A stretch of DNA of 64,000 nt. It comes from Moraxella sp. VT-16-12. Lineage in GTDB: Bacteria; Pseudomonadota; Gammaproteobacteria; Pseudomonadales; Moraxellaceae. This document shows positions 27,077 through 36,626 of the stretch, in pieces. The notes below the pieces were generated by a model. It was not told where the DNA came from and searched no databases. It saw nothing but the letters and a program-made list of their open reading frames with translations. A program made the position numbers and the translations under genes. Within the stretch, counting starts at the first letter, position 1. Every line of letters begins with the position of its first letter. Location: positions 186,001-250,000 of the forward strand of contig NZ_NKHK02000001.1 of NCBI RefSeq assembly GCF_002224245.2, read 5' to 3'.

Positions 27077-27844
27077 ATGAGCGACAAACCTAAATCCACC
27101 AGCGTACCTGCCTTAGAAAAAGCCTTTGAGATTTTGGACTTTATTACAAAAAGCCCCACGCCTGTCTCGTCTGCCACCATCGCTAAGGAGCTGTCCTTGG
27201 CTCGCTCCACCACGCACAACATCTTGCAGGTTCTGACAAATAAAGGTGTGTTGCACAAAGACGGCAACCATTTATTTAGTTTGGGTTCGTATCTGTTGTA
27301 CTGGGCAGGGCGATTTGAAGTAGAAAAGGGCGTGGTGGCACTGTTTCATGAAATGGCGGTGGGCTTTGATGTTTTAACGCCTTATACCATCACCTTATCC
27401 ACTTTGGATTTTGAGCATGGGGAGACGGTGTTTTTGAGCAGTCATGCAGGGTCTAGTGCGATAGATTTTGTCTTTCGGCGTGGCGTGCGTGTGCCTGCAG
27501 TGTTTTCAGCGACAGGCAAAGCAATTTTAAGTCAGTATCCTTTTGATAAAGTGGTGGCAATGTACGGCAAATTTCCCACCCCTTTGACAGAGCGGGGTGT
27601 GGCAGATTTTGATGGTTTAAAAGCAGAATTTGATGACATCAAACAAACTCGTCTATCACTTGATAATGGTCAGCTTAGGCTTGGCATGACGTGCATGGGA
27701 ACATATATCAGGGGTCAAGATGGTGTGCGTCTTGGGATTGCGGTGTCATTATCTGACAGTGAGTACCATGAGCATAAAGACACCATCGGTCAAGCCATCA
27801 TCACTTTGGCACAGCAGATTGAGCGGGGGCTTGGGGTAAGTTGA
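27077..27844 (+). CDS. IclR-family transcriptional regulator
   Basis: This 255-residue regulator has an N-terminal winged helix (VPALEKAFEILDFI, then SATIAKELSLARSTTHNILQVL, residues 11-55) and the IclR effector domain (FSATGKAILSQYP, then GMTCMGTYIRGQDGVRLGIAVSLSD). It is divergent from davD with paired palindromes between them. Pseudomonas regulates gcdHG with a LysR protein, GcdR, so an IclR protein here would be a different control. Whether it represses or activates, and with which effector, cannot be read. Its 3' end overlaps the convergent glycosylase gene by 44 bp. Confidence 0.9.
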   Translation: MSDKPKSTSVPALEKAFEILDFITKSPTPVSSATIAKELSLARSTTHNILQVLTNKGVLHKDGNHLFSLGSYLLYWAGRFEVEKGVVALFHEMAVGFDVLTPYTITLSTLDFEHGETVFLSSHAGSSAIDFVFRRGVRVPAVFSATGKAILSQYPFDKVVAMYGKFPTPLTERGVADFDGLKAEFDDIKQTRLSLDNGQLRLGMTCMGTYIRGQDGVRLGIAVSLSDSEYHEHKDTIGQAIITLAQQIERGLGVS

Positions 27845-28406
27845 TTTGAGCAAACACCGCTTGATAATGACGTGCTTTTTGCTCTAATGCCAAAGGATAT
27901 GCTCGTGATGATGATGGCAAGCGGTGCAAACGGATGGTTTTACCATTGATGGATAGGGGTGATGACTGTCCTATTTTTGGGGCTGGGGTATGACCAAATT
28001 CACCAAGCAAAATTTTGGTTGCCTTTTCGCCTGTGGTGATGATGTGCGTGCAATCTGGCAAAGTCTTTAATAACCCTTTGATGTCTGTTGTTTCAACAAT
28101 GGTCAAAAATTTATCAGATGCGTTATCTTGCTGGCGAATGACGGCTTTGGCGGTGTCATAGATGGCAATGCCTTGTCGGTACAAAAAGTCTTTGATGAGA
28201 TGTTCTTTAAAGGTTTTACCATCAATAAAATACCCCTTATCTTGGTAAAACACCACGCCCATAATCCGCCAAAAATCATTATTGATGTTAGGATAATAAA
28301 ATCTCATCGCCCAACGAGCAGGTGGCGGGGGAAAACTGCCTAATATCAGCACTTTGGCATGGGGCATGACAAAGGGAGCTAAGGGGTGGTACTCAACAGA
28401 TGACAT
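27801..28406 (-). CDS. Uracil-DNA glycosylase superfamily protein (hypoxanthine-DNA glycosylase-like)
   Basis: This is a 201-residue protein of the UDG fold. VLILGSFPPPPARWAMRFYY carries motif 1 of the single-domain group related to hypoxanthine-DNA glycosylases, and NNDFWRIMGVVF follows. TRLHRLPSSS corresponds to the LPSTSPA-like second motif (here IRLHRLPSSSRAYPLAL). It would excise damaged bases in the cytosol. Specificity is not determinable. It begins 11 bp after the uvrB stop, so the two repair genes may share a transcript, and it overlaps iclR tail to tail. Confidence 0.78.
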   Translation of the reverse strand: MSSVEYHPLAPFVMPHAKVLILGSFPPPPARWAMRFYYPNINNDFWRIMGVVFYQDKGYFIDGKTFKEHLIKDFLYRQGIAIYDTAKAVIRQQDNASDKFLTIVETTDIKGLLKTLPDCTHIITTGEKATKILLGEFGHTPAPKIGQSSPLSINGKTIRLHRLPSSSRAYPLALEQKARHYQAVFAQINLPQAPAQSAVPK

Positions 28407-28416
28407 GATTTTGTTT

Positions 28417-30477
28417 TTATATTTTGTTAAATTGTGTTTTTAATGAGAGCATTTTATCTCGCACTTTCATCGCTTCTTCAAATTTAAGCTCACTTGATAA
28501 GGCTTTCATTTGCTTTTCAAGGCGGTCTATCTCTTTGGCAAGAAGTTTGGGGTTTTGTAAAATCTCTATCTCCACATCAAGGTTGGATAGTGGTAGCTCC
28601 ATCACAGGGGCTTCAATGCCAGCAACTTCTCCTGTGTCAATCTTATCGGTGGTTGCACGGCTGGCGGATTTTGGTGTGATGCCGTGTTCTTGATTAAAGG
28701 CGATTTGTTTGGCTCGTCTGCGCTCGGTCTCATCTATGGCTTTTTGCATACTGGGGGTGATGCTGTCTGCATACAAAATCGCTTTGCCGTTAATGTGTCG
28801 TGCTGCTCGCCCAATGGTCTGAATGAGCGACCGCTCTGAGCGTAAAAAGCCTTCTTTATCCGCATCAAAAATCGCCACCAAACTCACTTCTGGCATATCA
28901 AGCCCTTCACGCAACAGGTTAATCCCCACCAGCACATCATGTACACCTGTGCGTAATTCGTGGATAATTTTCATACGCTCCACAGTATCAATGTCTGAAT
29001 GTAGATAGGCGACTTTGATGCCATATTCTTTTAAATAACTGGTCAAATCTTCTGCCATACGTTTGGTCAAAGTGGTAATCAGTACCCGTTCGTTTAGGGG
29101 TTTTCTGATGTTAATCTCACCAAGCACATCATCAACTTGGGTCAGCACGGGGCGAATCTCTAACACAGGGTCAATCAAACCAGTTGGACGCACCACTTGC
29201 TCTACAATTTGCTCAGCGTGTTCAAGTTCATAGGCGGCAGGTGTGGCAGACACATAGATGGTGTGTGGCTTTATTCGCTCCCACTCTTCAAAAGTCATGG
29301 GGCGATTATCCACGGCAGATGGCAGGCGAAATCCATAACTTACCAGTGTCTCTTTGCGACTTTTATCGCCTTTGTACATCGCCCCAATCTGTGGTACAGT
29401 AACGTGGCTTTCATCTATAAATAGCAAAGCATCAGATGGCACATAGTCAAACAATGTCGGTGGTGCGACACCCGCAGGTCGCCCTGATAAGTGGCGTGAG
29501 TAGTTTTCAATGCCGTTACAGTAGCCAAGCTGCTGTATCATTTCAAGGTCATATTGGGTACGCTCTTTGATACGTTGGGCTTCTATGAGTTTGTCATTAT
29601 CATGAAAATATACCAAACGCTGGGCAAGTTCTTCTTTGATACTTTGGCTTGCCTGTTCTAGCTTATCTTTTGGGGTAACATAATGTGATTTGGGATAGAT
29701 GGTAATGCGTGGTATGGTGCGGATATGTTTGCCAGTCAAAGGGTCAAACCAGATGATTCTTTCTACTTCATCATCAAACATTTGCACACGCACAGCCAAA
29801 CTTTCGCTTTCGGCAGGATAAATGTCCAAAGTTTCGCCCCGAATGCGGTAAGTGCCACGCCCAAAATCCAGCTCATTGCGTTCGTATTGTAGTTCTACCA
29901 GACGTTTGATGAGTGCGGTGCGGTCAATCCTATCACCCACCACAATGTGCAAAAGCATTTTTAGGTAACTTTCAGGGTCGCCCAGACCATAAATGGCAGA
30001 GACACTTGCGACAATGATGGCATCTTGACGCTCCAACAATGCTCGTGTGGCAGACAGTCGCATTTGGTCAATGTGGTCATTGATGGCACTGTCTTTTTCT
30101 ATAAAAGTGTCGCTGGCAGGCACATAGGCTTCTGGCTGATAATAATCATAATAGCTGACAAAATACTCCACAGCATTATGTGGAAAAAACGCCTTAAATT
30201 CACCGTATAGCTGGGCGGCCAAGGTTTTATTGTGAGCCATGATGATGGCAGGTCGCCCAAGCTGAGCAATGACCTTTGCCATGGTGTAAGTTTTGCCCGA
30301 ACCTGTAACCCCTAAAAGCAGTTGTTCTTTTTTGCCATCAAGCACGCCATTGACCAGCTTGTTGATGGCAACAGGTTGGTCGCCTGCGGGGGCATAGTCG
30401 CTGACAAGATGAAAGGGTTTTTGGTCCTGTTTGGCAAGTTGCGACAGTTGTTGGTGATGACGTGTGGGGTTGGTCAT
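28417..30477 (-). CDS. uvrB: Excinuclease ABC subunit B
   Basis: UvrB verifies damage and loads UvrC in nucleotide excision repair. The Walker A motif GVTGSGKT lies near residue 59. [17 protein letters not shown] contains the beta-hairpin tip that inserts into DNA. The DEAD-like box is [15 protein letters not shown], and [26 protein letters not shown] is helicase motif V/VI. The C-terminal UvrC-binding helices are [24 protein letters not shown]. Length 686 is usual. Confidence 0.97.
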   Translation of the reverse strand: MTNPTRHHQQLSQLAKQDQKPFHLVSDYAPAGDQPVAINKLVNGVLDGKKEQLLLGVTGSGKTYTMAKVIAQLGRPAIIMAHNKTLAAQLYGEFKAFFPHNAVEYFVSYYDYYQPEAYVPASDTFIEKDSAINDHIDQMRLSATRALLERQDAIIVASVSAIYGLGDPESYLKMLLHIVVGDRIDRTALIKRLVELQYERNELDFGRGTYRIRGETLDIYPAESESLAVRVQMFDDEVERIIWFDPLTGKHIRTIPRITIYPKSHYVTPKDKLEQASQSIKEELAQRLVYFHDNDKLIEAQRIKERTQYDLEMIQQLGYCNGIENYSRHLSGRPAGVAPPTLFDYVPSDALLFIDESHVTVPQIGAMYKGDKSRKETLVSYGFRLPSAVDNRPMTFEEWERIKPHTIYVSATPAAYELEHAEQIVEQVVRPTGLIDPVLEIRPVLTQVDDVLGEINIRKPLNERVLITTLTKRMAEDLTSYLKEYGIKVAYLHSDIDTVERMKIIHELRTGVHDVLVGINLLREGLDMPEVSLVAIFDADKEGFLRSERSLIQTIGRAARHINGKAILYADSITPSMQKAIDETERRRAKQIAFNQEHGITPKSASRATTDKIDTGEVAGIEAPVMELPLSNLDVEIEILQNPKLLAKEIDRLEKQMKALSSELKFEEAMKVRDKMLSLKTQFNKI

Positions 30478-30548
30478 GGCGTGTTTTATTAAGTGTTTTG
30501 TTAAATATGGGGTAAAAATGTGATTTTAAAAGGTCAATCAATCATCTT

Positions 30549-30572
30549 AAAAAATCCGCCCAAAAAGGCGGA
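30549..30572 (-). terminator. Terminator of the DUF2059 gene
   Basis: On the minus strand TCCGCC pairs with GGCGGA around a six-base loop and is followed by six T (30549-30554). It lies 17 bp past the stop at 30590. Confidence 0.8.
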
Positions 30573-30589
30573 CAGTTGGTGTTTTGATG

Positions 30590-31111
30590 TCATTTTTTTT
30601 GTAAAAATACGTCCAAATCGCTTTGGAGTTTTTTGGCGTGCTTGTTTTTGTAGCTGTCGGCGATATTTTTGGTGGCGTTGCTAGCATTATTTAGGTAGGT
30701 AGATACCATGGCAGATCGTTTTTTTAGAGCATTTTGACCGTCTGTACTGCCATAAAATGCCAGTTGGGCATTGACTTCGTTTTGGTTAAATACGCTTTTG
30801 GCGGATGCCAGATAGGATTTTTTAAGTTCAGCCTGAACCGCAGGTGTGTTTAAACTGTCTAAAAAACCTTTGGCATAATTGTCATAGATTTGTAGGGCTT
30901 GATTGCGTTCATTGTCTGTCAGCTTGGTATTTTGAGCTAGGGCGTACATGAGATTTTCACGGTCAACAATGATGGATTCTGTTACCATTTCATAAAAAAA
31001 TGCTTCATAAGGGGTGTGCTTTGATAGCTCTTCTAGCGATTTGTCCGTAGGGTTGGCAAAGGCGGATAGGCTTATCATCAAAGATAGGGCGACAACAAGT
31101 TTGGTTTTCAT
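30590..31111 (-). CDS. DUF2059-family exported protein
   Basis: This 173-residue protein has a signal peptide (KLVVALSLMISLSAFA-NPTD) and a helical body. NEVNAQLAFYGSTDGQNALKKR is the DUF2059 signature (usually EL-aqi-FY-sp-GQ). Family members are periplasmic and of unknown function. It is monocistronic with its own terminator. Confidence 0.8.
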   Translation of the reverse strand: MKTKLVVALSLMISLSAFANPTDKSLEELSKHTPYEAFFYEMVTESIIVDRENLMYALAQNTKLTDNERNQALQIYDNYAKGFLDSLNTPAVQAELKKSYLASAKSVFNQNEVNAQLAFYGSTDGQNALKKRSAMVSTYLNNASNATKNIADSYKNKHAKKLQSDLDVFLQKK

Positions 31112-31188
31112 GGTTGCTCCATATTTAAAAAGAGCATACCTTAACAGATTTTTGGGTAATTTAAAAGAAATAAATTGTTATCATTCAC

Positions 31189-31214
31189 AAAAAAATCCCC
31201 ATATTGATGGGGAT
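31189..31214 (-). terminator. Terminator of the binding-lipoprotein gene
   Basis: ATCCCCAT/ATGGGGAT form an eight-base stem with a four-base loop. On the minus strand a seven-T run follows (31189-31195), 16 bp past the stop at 31230. Confidence 0.9.
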
Positions 31215-31229
31215 TGGTTGGCTTTGGTG

Positions 31230-32261
31230 TTATTTTTGGTCTGCTTTGGCAGGCGTGGTGTCCACATTGATGCCGTCTTTTAATAGAGTCTCATCAAGGG
31301 TAACTCCTTGATTTTGGGCATGTTTTGGGCTGATGTATAGGGTGAGTGTGTTCATCACTTGTGGTTTGATTTGGGCAGGTGGTGTGCCATCTAAGGCGGT
31401 GGCGACCAGTTTGGCGGTGGTGATGCCAAAATCAAAGTCATTGACTCCCAAGGCGGCGGTCGCCCCACGTCTGACTGAAAACTCATCAGAGGCGATGACA
31501 GGAATTTTTAACTCATTGGCAACAGCAACCATCGCTTCCATGGCAGATGCCACGTTATTATCCAAAGAAGTATAAATCAAATCCGCTCGCCCATCTAAGG
31601 CACGAGTGGCAGAGGCAACATCGGCGGAGCGGTTGGCAGGTATGTCCACCAATGTCATGCCATGCTTAGGTAGCTCTACTGCTAACTGCTCTTTGAGTGA
31701 TACTGAGTTCATCTCACCTGAGCTATATACAAAGCCAATACGTTTGGCATCAGGTTTGACTTTGGTAAATAGGGCGATTTGTGGTGCAAGTGGTAACTCG
31801 CTGGATAATCCTGTGATATTGGCTTGGGTGGCAACCCCTTTATCATCAATGAGTTTGGCGGCAACAGGGTCAGAGACGGCTGTATAAACTAGCGGAATGC
31901 TTTGGGTGGCAGAGGCAAGCGTTTGGGCGGTGGGTGTGGAGATGGCGACAATGGCATCAGGATTATCAGCAACAAATTGCTTGGCGATTTGCCCTGCGGT
32001 TGCCATGTTGCCTTGGGCGGATTGAAAATTGATGGTAAGATTTTGACCTTCTTTGTAGCCCAGCTCGCCCAAACCATGTATCACGCCACGGCGAATGTCG
32101 TCTAATGATGGGTGTTCTACAATGGCACTGATGGCAACGGTTTTGGCAGGTTTTTGCTCGTTTTGTGGGGTTTGAGCTTGTTCGTTTTGTGGGGTGTTTT
32201 GAGTACAGCCAAAAAGCAAGGCAGTACAAAAAGCTAGGGCGGATAACTTATGAGCAGTCAT
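31230..32261 (-). CDS. ABC transporter substrate-binding lipoprotein (TrpX/PF04392 type), orphan
   Basis: This 343-residue lipoprotein has the lipobox LLFGC (Cys19), then a Gln/Asn/Pro-rich spacer with two copies of TPQNEQ. The periplasmic-binding fold follows: AISAIVEHPSLDDIRRGVIHGL, VAISTPTAQTLASATQSIPLVYTAVSDPVAAKL and IPVIASDEFSVRRGATAALGVNDFDFG. Relatives work with a TrpY-like permease and TrpZ-like ATPase, often for aromatic amino acids. Here a strong terminator follows directly and no transporter gene lies nearby. It must use a permease encoded elsewhere or have another role. Confidence 0.85.
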   Translation of the reverse strand: MTAHKLSALAFCTALLFGCTQNTPQNEQAQTPQNEQKPAKTVAISAIVEHPSLDDIRRGVIHGLGELGYKEGQNLTINFQSAQGNMATAGQIAKQFVADNPDAIVAISTPTAQTLASATQSIPLVYTAVSDPVAAKLIDDKGVATQANITGLSSELPLAPQIALFTKVKPDAKRIGFVYSSGEMNSVSLKEQLAVELPKHGMTLVDIPANRSADVASATRALDGRADLIYTSLDNNVASAMEAMVAVANELKIPVIASDEFSVRRGATAALGVNDFDFGITTAKLVATALDGTPPAQIKPQVMNTLTLYISPKHAQNQGVTLDETLLKDGINVDTTPAKADQK

Positions 32262-32359
32262 GATAAATCCTAAAAACTAGTAACAATCAGTCATTTTACT
32301 GTAAGTTTTAGGCGATGACAATTTGAATTTTTTAGATTTTAAAAAAATACCAAAAGTTT

Positions 32360-32388
32360 TTGCAAATTTGGCTAAGATGGATTATAAT
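32360..32388 (+). promoter_or_regulatory. Promoter of tRNA-Ser
   Basis: TTGCAA (32360-32365) and TATAAT (32383-32388) are 17 bp apart, and the tRNA begins 11 bp later. Confidence 0.8.
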
Positions 32389-32398
32389 ACGCCCGATT

Positions 32399-32489
32399 GG
32401 TGATGTGGCTGAGTGGTTGAAAGCGCACGCCTGGAAAGTGTGTATACGTTAATAGCGTATCGAGAGTTCGAATCTCTCCATCACCGCCA
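32399..32489 (+). tRNA. tRNA-Ser (GGA)
   Basis: This 91-nt class II tRNA has the acceptor pair GGTGATG/CATCACC, discriminator G and encoded CCA. The anticodon loop is CTGGAAA (anticodon GGA) and the long variable arm includes ATACGTTAATAGCGTAT. The T arm is GAGAGTTCGAATCTCTC. It reads UCC and UCU codons. It is a single-gene unit with its own promoter and terminator. Confidence 0.97.
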
Positions 32490-32520
32490 AGATATACCAA
32501 ACACATTTGATGATGTGATA

Positions 32521-32553
32521 AAAAAGCAGACTCAATTAAGTCTGCTTTTTTTG
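32521..32553. terminator. Bidirectional terminator between tRNA-Ser and pta
   Basis: AAAAAGCAGACT (32521-32532) and AGTCTGCTTTTT (32539-32550) form a twelve-base stem, with T-tracts on both strands. It serves tRNA-Ser (plus) and pta (minus, stop at 32562). Confidence 0.92.
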
Positions 32554-32561
32554 TGGGCGTG

Positions 32562-34034
32562 TTATGCGTTATCACCAACCGCTTGAATGGCAGTCAAAGC
32601 AATGGTGTAAACAATGTCATCCACCAAACAGCCACGAGATAGGTCATTGACAGGCTTGTTTAAGCCTTGTAGCATAGGACCTACGCTGATGACACCTGCG
32701 GTACGTTGTACGGCTTTATAAGTGGTGTTACCCGTGTTCAAATCAGGGAAAATAAACACATTGGCTTCACCTGCCACAGGCGAGTTGGGGGCTTTTTGTT
32801 TGCCCACGCTTGGCACGCTGGCAGCATCAAATTGTAGCGGGCCATCAACTTTTAGCTCAGGAGCTTTTTCACGGACGATTTGTAGGGCGGATTTGACAGT
32901 TTCCACATCTTCGCCAGAGCCTGAGTTCATGGTGGAGTAGCTAATCAGTGCCACTTTGGGGTCAATGCCAAAGGCTTGGGCGGACTGGGCAGATTGAATG
33001 GCAATCTCAGCAAGCTGTTCGGCAGTGGGGTTTGGATTGACTGCACAGTCGCCATACACCACCACTTGCTCAGGCAATAGCATAAAGAACACACTAGATA
33101 CCAAGCTATACTCTGGGGCAGTTTTAATGAGCTGAAAGGCTGGACGAATGGTGTCAGCCGTGGTGTGTACCGCACCAGAGACCAAACCATCAACATCGCT
33201 CACTTGTAACATCATGGTGCCAAGATAGACGGTGTCTTGTAGAGCAGCTCTTGCACCTTCTTCATCTAGCTTACCCTTGCGACGTTCCACCATGGGGGCG
33301 ACATATTTTTCAATCACTGTGCTAGGCTCAATAATCTCAATGCCATCAGGTAGCGTAACATCACGTTCTTCGGCAACGGCACGAATTTTGGCAGGGTCGC
33401 CTAATAACACACATTGGGCAATACCACGGCTTTGGCAAATTGCCGCCGCTTCAATGGTACGTGGCTCATCACCTTCTGGCAAAACAATGCGTTTTTTGGC
33501 GTTTTGGGCAAGGCGAACCACTTGGTTGCGAAACGCATAGGGTGAGAGTTTTTGGGTGCGGTCAGCGGTTTTGTAGGCATCAAAAGCCCCTGTATCAATC
33601 TCAGATAGGTTACCACCTTTGTCAGTACGTGCCAGTACTTGCACTTTACCTGACAACTCTTCGGTGCCAATCACACCCCAAATGCGTTTGCCTTTTAGCC
33701 CACCAAACAAAGAAGCAAACACAGGCAAACGAGCAAAATCATCACCCACCATGATGACATCAGCATCAAAACCTGTGGCAAGCTCACGGTTTACTCTGTT
33801 GGCAAAAGGGGTGTTTTCATCCACCAGCACACCCACCATCACACTGACAGGAGCACTTTGACGAGCCACCACTTGTTCTAGCAAATCATCTAGGTTGTTA
33901 TCACCAATGGCAGCACTGAGCTCATCATGGCTTGGGGTGGCAAGTAGCTCAGCGTCCACCAGTTTGGCGACATTTTGAGCAAGTGTGTCCATGTTGATAT
34001 TACCAGTAGTAGGCACTAAAAGTAATGTTTTCAT
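32562..34034 (-). CDS. pta: Phosphate acetyltransferase, short form
   Basis: Pta interconverts acetyl-CoA and acetyl phosphate. The C-terminal catalytic domain is complete, from [16 protein letters not shown] through [19 protein letters not shown] and [16 protein letters not shown] to [19 protein letters not shown]. At 490 residues it is much shorter than the 700-residue enterobacterial form. The N-terminal part (residues 1-160) looks like a reduced BioD-like/DRTGG region without a clear P-loop. That region carries allosteric control in long Pta, so regulation may differ. It follows ackA by 64 bp and is probably the second gene of an ackA-pta operon. Confidence 0.95.
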   Translation of the reverse strand: MKTLLLVPTTGNINMDTLAQNVAKLVDAELLATPSHDELSAAIGDNNLDDLLEQVVARQSAPVSVMVGVLVDENTPFANRVNRELATGFDADVIMVGDDFARLPVFASLFGGLKGKRIWGVIGTEELSGKVQVLARTDKGGNLSEIDTGAFDAYKTADRTQKLSPYAFRNQVVRLAQNAKKRIVLPEGDEPRTIEAAAICQSRGIAQCVLLGDPAKIRAVAEERDVTLPDGIEIIEPSTVIEKYVAPMVERRKGKLDEEGARAALQDTVYLGTMMLQVSDVDGLVSGAVHTTADTIRPAFQLIKTAPEYSLVSSVFFMLLPEQVVVYGDCAVNPNPTAEQLAEIAIQSAQSAQAFGIDPKVALISYSTMNSGSGEDVETVKSALQIVREKAPELKVDGPLQFDAASVPSVGKQKAPNSPVAGEANVFIFPDLNTGNTTYKAVQRTAGVISVGPMLQGLNKPVNDLSRGCLVDDIVYTIALTAIQAVGDNA

Positions 34035-34098
34035 AAAATGTCCTTTATGTATTAAAAATATATCAGCTAAAAGTCAGATAATCATCCAACTTTTTGGT

Positions 34099-35280
34099 TT
34101 ATAGACCTAGCACCGCACGAGTTTCACTCATGATTTGGTATTCTTCGTCCGTTGGGATAACCCACAGCTCAACGGCTGAATCATCGGCATGGAAACTGCC
34201 TTCTGCTCCACGAGACAGCTCAGCGTTTTTGGCTTCATCAAGCACAATGCCAAAATGACGCAAATGGCTTAAAATTTTGGTACGCATACCAACGGCGTTT
34301 TCGCCCACGCCACCTGTAAACGCAATGCCTGTGAGACTTGGTAGGGCACAGCTTAGACCTGCCAAGTATTTTGCCACCCGATAAGCGAACAGTTCTAAGG
34401 CAAGAGCGGCATCTTGATTGCCTTCTTTGGCGGCTTGTTCTACGGTTCTCATGTCATTAGAAAGACCAGAGACACCCAAAAGCCCACTTTTTTTGTTGAG
34501 CAAGGTATCAATCTCTTCAATGGATAAACCAAGTGTGCGATGCAGATGAATGTGCAAACTTGGGTCCACATCACCTGAGCGAGTGCCCATCATCAAGCCT
34601 TCAAGTGGCGTCAGACCCATAGAAGTGTCTAAACTTTCACCATTATAAACGGCGGTGGCTGAGCAGCCGTTACCCAAATGAGCCACCAACCAGCCGTGCG
34701 TGCCTTCTTGGTTGGTCAATTCGCTGGCACGATTTGAGACATAGGCGTGTGATGAGCCATGAAAGCCATAACGGCGAATGCGGTCTTTTTCATAAAGCTC
34801 TTTGGGAATGGCATAGCGATAAGCGACATCGGGCATGCTTTGGTGAAATGCTGTATCAAATACCGCCACTTGTGGCAAATCAGGATAGATGGCAAGCACC
34901 GCTTCAATGCCAGCAGCGTTAGCAGGGTTGTGCAATGGAGCAAGGATAGATAGGCGTTTGATTTCGCTTAATACATGGTCATCAACTTTAACTGCCGATG
35001 AAAACTCACGACCGCCATGTACCACACGATGACCAACCGCTACGGGGTGATATTGCTCAATGAGTGCTAGGATTTTTTGTAGGGCAAGCTGATGGGTAGC
35101 CCCAGGTAGGCTAATCTCTTCTTTGGTGCCATCAAGATGTGTGTGTTTAATGCGTGCATCATTGTTCCCTAGGGCTTCTGCCAAGCCTTCAATGCGTGTA
35201 TTACCATCTTCACTGATGAGTGCGTATTTGATGGATGACGAGCCACAATTTAGTACTAAGGTTGGGTTGGTTAAAGTCAT
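34099..35280 (-). CDS. ackA: Acetate kinase
   Basis: AckA forms acetyl phosphate from acetate and ATP, or ATP in reverse. VLNCGSSSIKYALIS begins at residue 9 (catalytic Asn). VGHRVVHGGREF, VFDTAFHQSMP (active-site Asp/His), LVAHLGNGCSATAV and AFTGGVGENAVGMRTKIL are all present. Length 393 is normal. It heads the ackA-pta pair and is divergent from lptM-map. Confidence 0.97.
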   Translation of the reverse strand: MTLTNPTLVLNCGSSSIKYALISEDGNTRIEGLAEALGNNDARIKHTHLDGTKEEISLPGATHQLALQKILALIEQYHPVAVGHRVVHGGREFSSAVKVDDHVLSEIKRLSILAPLHNPANAAGIEAVLAIYPDLPQVAVFDTAFHQSMPDVAYRYAIPKELYEKDRIRRYGFHGSSHAYVSNRASELTNQEGTHGWLVAHLGNGCSATAVYNGESLDTSMGLTPLEGLMMGTRSGDVDPSLHIHLHRTLGLSIEEIDTLLNKKSGLLGVSGLSNDMRTVEQAAKEGNQDAALALELFAYRVAKYLAGLSCALPSLTGIAFTGGVGENAVGMRTKILSHLRHFGIVLDEAKNAELSRGAEGSFHADDSAVELWVIPTDEEYQIMSETRAVLGL

Positions 35281-35512
35281 AAAATTTCCTTTTTTAAGCG
35301 GTCTGGGCTGGTTTAGCTAAGCTCACCGACAGATAAAATGATGAGCCAATTTGCTCCAAAATCATCAGAGCAAAGGCATTATAACACTAGTTGTTGGGTT
35401 TTTTTAGTCTTTTTTTGGGGTTTCGTGGTAAATTTTGTCGCTGGGTCAAGATTTCGTTTGTGGGCTGATTTGTGCTACAATATACGCCAAATTAACCACC
35501 TTAAACCATACC

Positions 35513-35662
35513 ATGAAAGCCATTATTTTTGCCATCATTGCCACAAGTTTGGTCGCTTGCGGACAAAAAGGGGCGTTGTATTTGCCCCAACAGCAGCCCA
35601 GTGATTTGCCAAAAACAGAGCATACAGAGCCTGTCATCAGTGATGACCCAAATGATTTTTAA
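35513..35662 (+). CDS. lptM: LptM-type small lipoprotein (LPS translocon maturation)
   Basis: This 49-residue lipoprotein has the signal FAIIATSLVAC and lipobox cysteine at residue 16. CGQKGALYLPQQQP is the LptM (YifL) signature, which helps LptD oxidative maturation at the outer membrane in E. coli. Start 35513 is chosen because it places the signal peptide correctly; longer in-frame starts add unrelated sequence. Its TAA overlaps an ATG of the map reading frame (TAATG at 35660-35664). In many gamma-proteobacteria the next gene is lysA; here it is map. Confidence 0.85.
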   Translation: MKAIIFAIIATSLVACGQKGALYLPQQQPSDLPKTEHTEPVISDDPNDF

Positions 35663-35697
35663 TGACGGCTGATTGTAAAAAATTATTGAGAAATTTT

Positions 35698-36492
35698 ATG
35701 ATTAATCAAAACATTCCTTTGCTAAATGCAGATGACATAGAAAAAATGAAAGTGGCAGGACAACTTGCCGCCGAAGTACTACAAATCCTAGACCTCCACG
35801 TCAAAGCAGGTGTTAGCACAGGATTTTTGGATGACTTGGCATACAAACACATCACCGAAGTACAAAACGCCATACCTGCTTGCCTAAACTACAAAGGCTA
35901 TCCTTATACCCTATGCACGTCCATCAATCATGTGGTGTGCCACGGTATGCCAGACCATGAGCGTGTGTTAAAAGATGGCGACATCATCAACATTGACGTT
36001 ACTGTCATCAAAGATGGCTACTATGGCGACACATCAGCGATGTGGATTATTGGTGAAGGCTCCATCATGGCAAAACGCTTGTGTAAAACCGCCCAAGACG
36101 CTCTTTATGCAGGCATTAGCGTGGTCAAAAATGGTGCACGCCTTGGTGATATTGGGGCTGCCATTCAAAAAGTGGTTGAGCCTGAGCGGTTTAGTATCGT
36201 GCGTGAGTTTTGTGGGCATGGTATTGGTAAGTCATTTCACTGTGAGCCCCAAGTCTTACATTATGGCAAAGCTGGCACAGGCACCATCCTAAAAACAGGC
36301 ATGGCTTTGACCATTGAGCCGATGATTAACCAAGGGGTTTGGCAAACCAAAATCATGAAAGACGGCTGGACTGCTATTACCAAAGACCGCAAGCTCTCCG
36401 CCCAATGGGAGCATACGCTCATTGTTACTGACAATGGCTGTATCATCACCACAGGCAGACCTGATGAAGATTTAAGTTGGGTGAAAAGCTAA
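35698..36492 (+). CDS. map: Methionine aminopeptidase type I
   Basis: Map removes the initiator methionine from nascent proteins. LNADDIEKMKVAGQLAAEVL opens the enzyme. The metal ligands are in DGDIINIDVTVIKDGYYGD (two Asp), EFCGHGIGKSFHCEP (His), ALTIEPMIN (Glu) and AQWEHTLIVTD (Glu). Start 35698 gives 264 residues, the E. coli length. An alternative start at 35662 overlaps the lptM stop and would add 12 residues, so coupling to lptM is possible. A terminator follows. Confidence 0.94.
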   Translation: MINQNIPLLNADDIEKMKVAGQLAAEVLQILDLHVKAGVSTGFLDDLAYKHITEVQNAIPACLNYKGYPYTLCTSINHVVCHGMPDHERVLKDGDIINIDVTVIKDGYYGDTSAMWIIGEGSIMAKRLCKTAQDALYAGISVVKNGARLGDIGAAIQKVVEPERFSIVREFCGHGIGKSFHCEPQVLHYGKAGTGTILKTGMALTIEPMINQGVWQTKIMKDGWTAITKDRKLSAQWEHTLIVTDNGCIITTGRPDEDLSWVKS

Positions 36493-36498
36493 GCAAAT

Positions 36499-36525
36499 AA
36501 AGGGCAAGTCAGTCTTGTCCTTTTT
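36499..36525 (+). terminator. Terminator of map
   Basis: AAAGGGCAAG pairs with CTTGTCCTTT (one G-T wobble) around a five-base loop and ends in five T. Confidence 0.8.
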
Positions 36526-36626
36526 AATGTTTTTGCTTTAATAAATCGTCATGATTAAATTATCTGTGAAGATTGAGCATTTTATTTTTTATATTAAATT
36601 TGATTAAAAAAGGATAATAAGACAAC

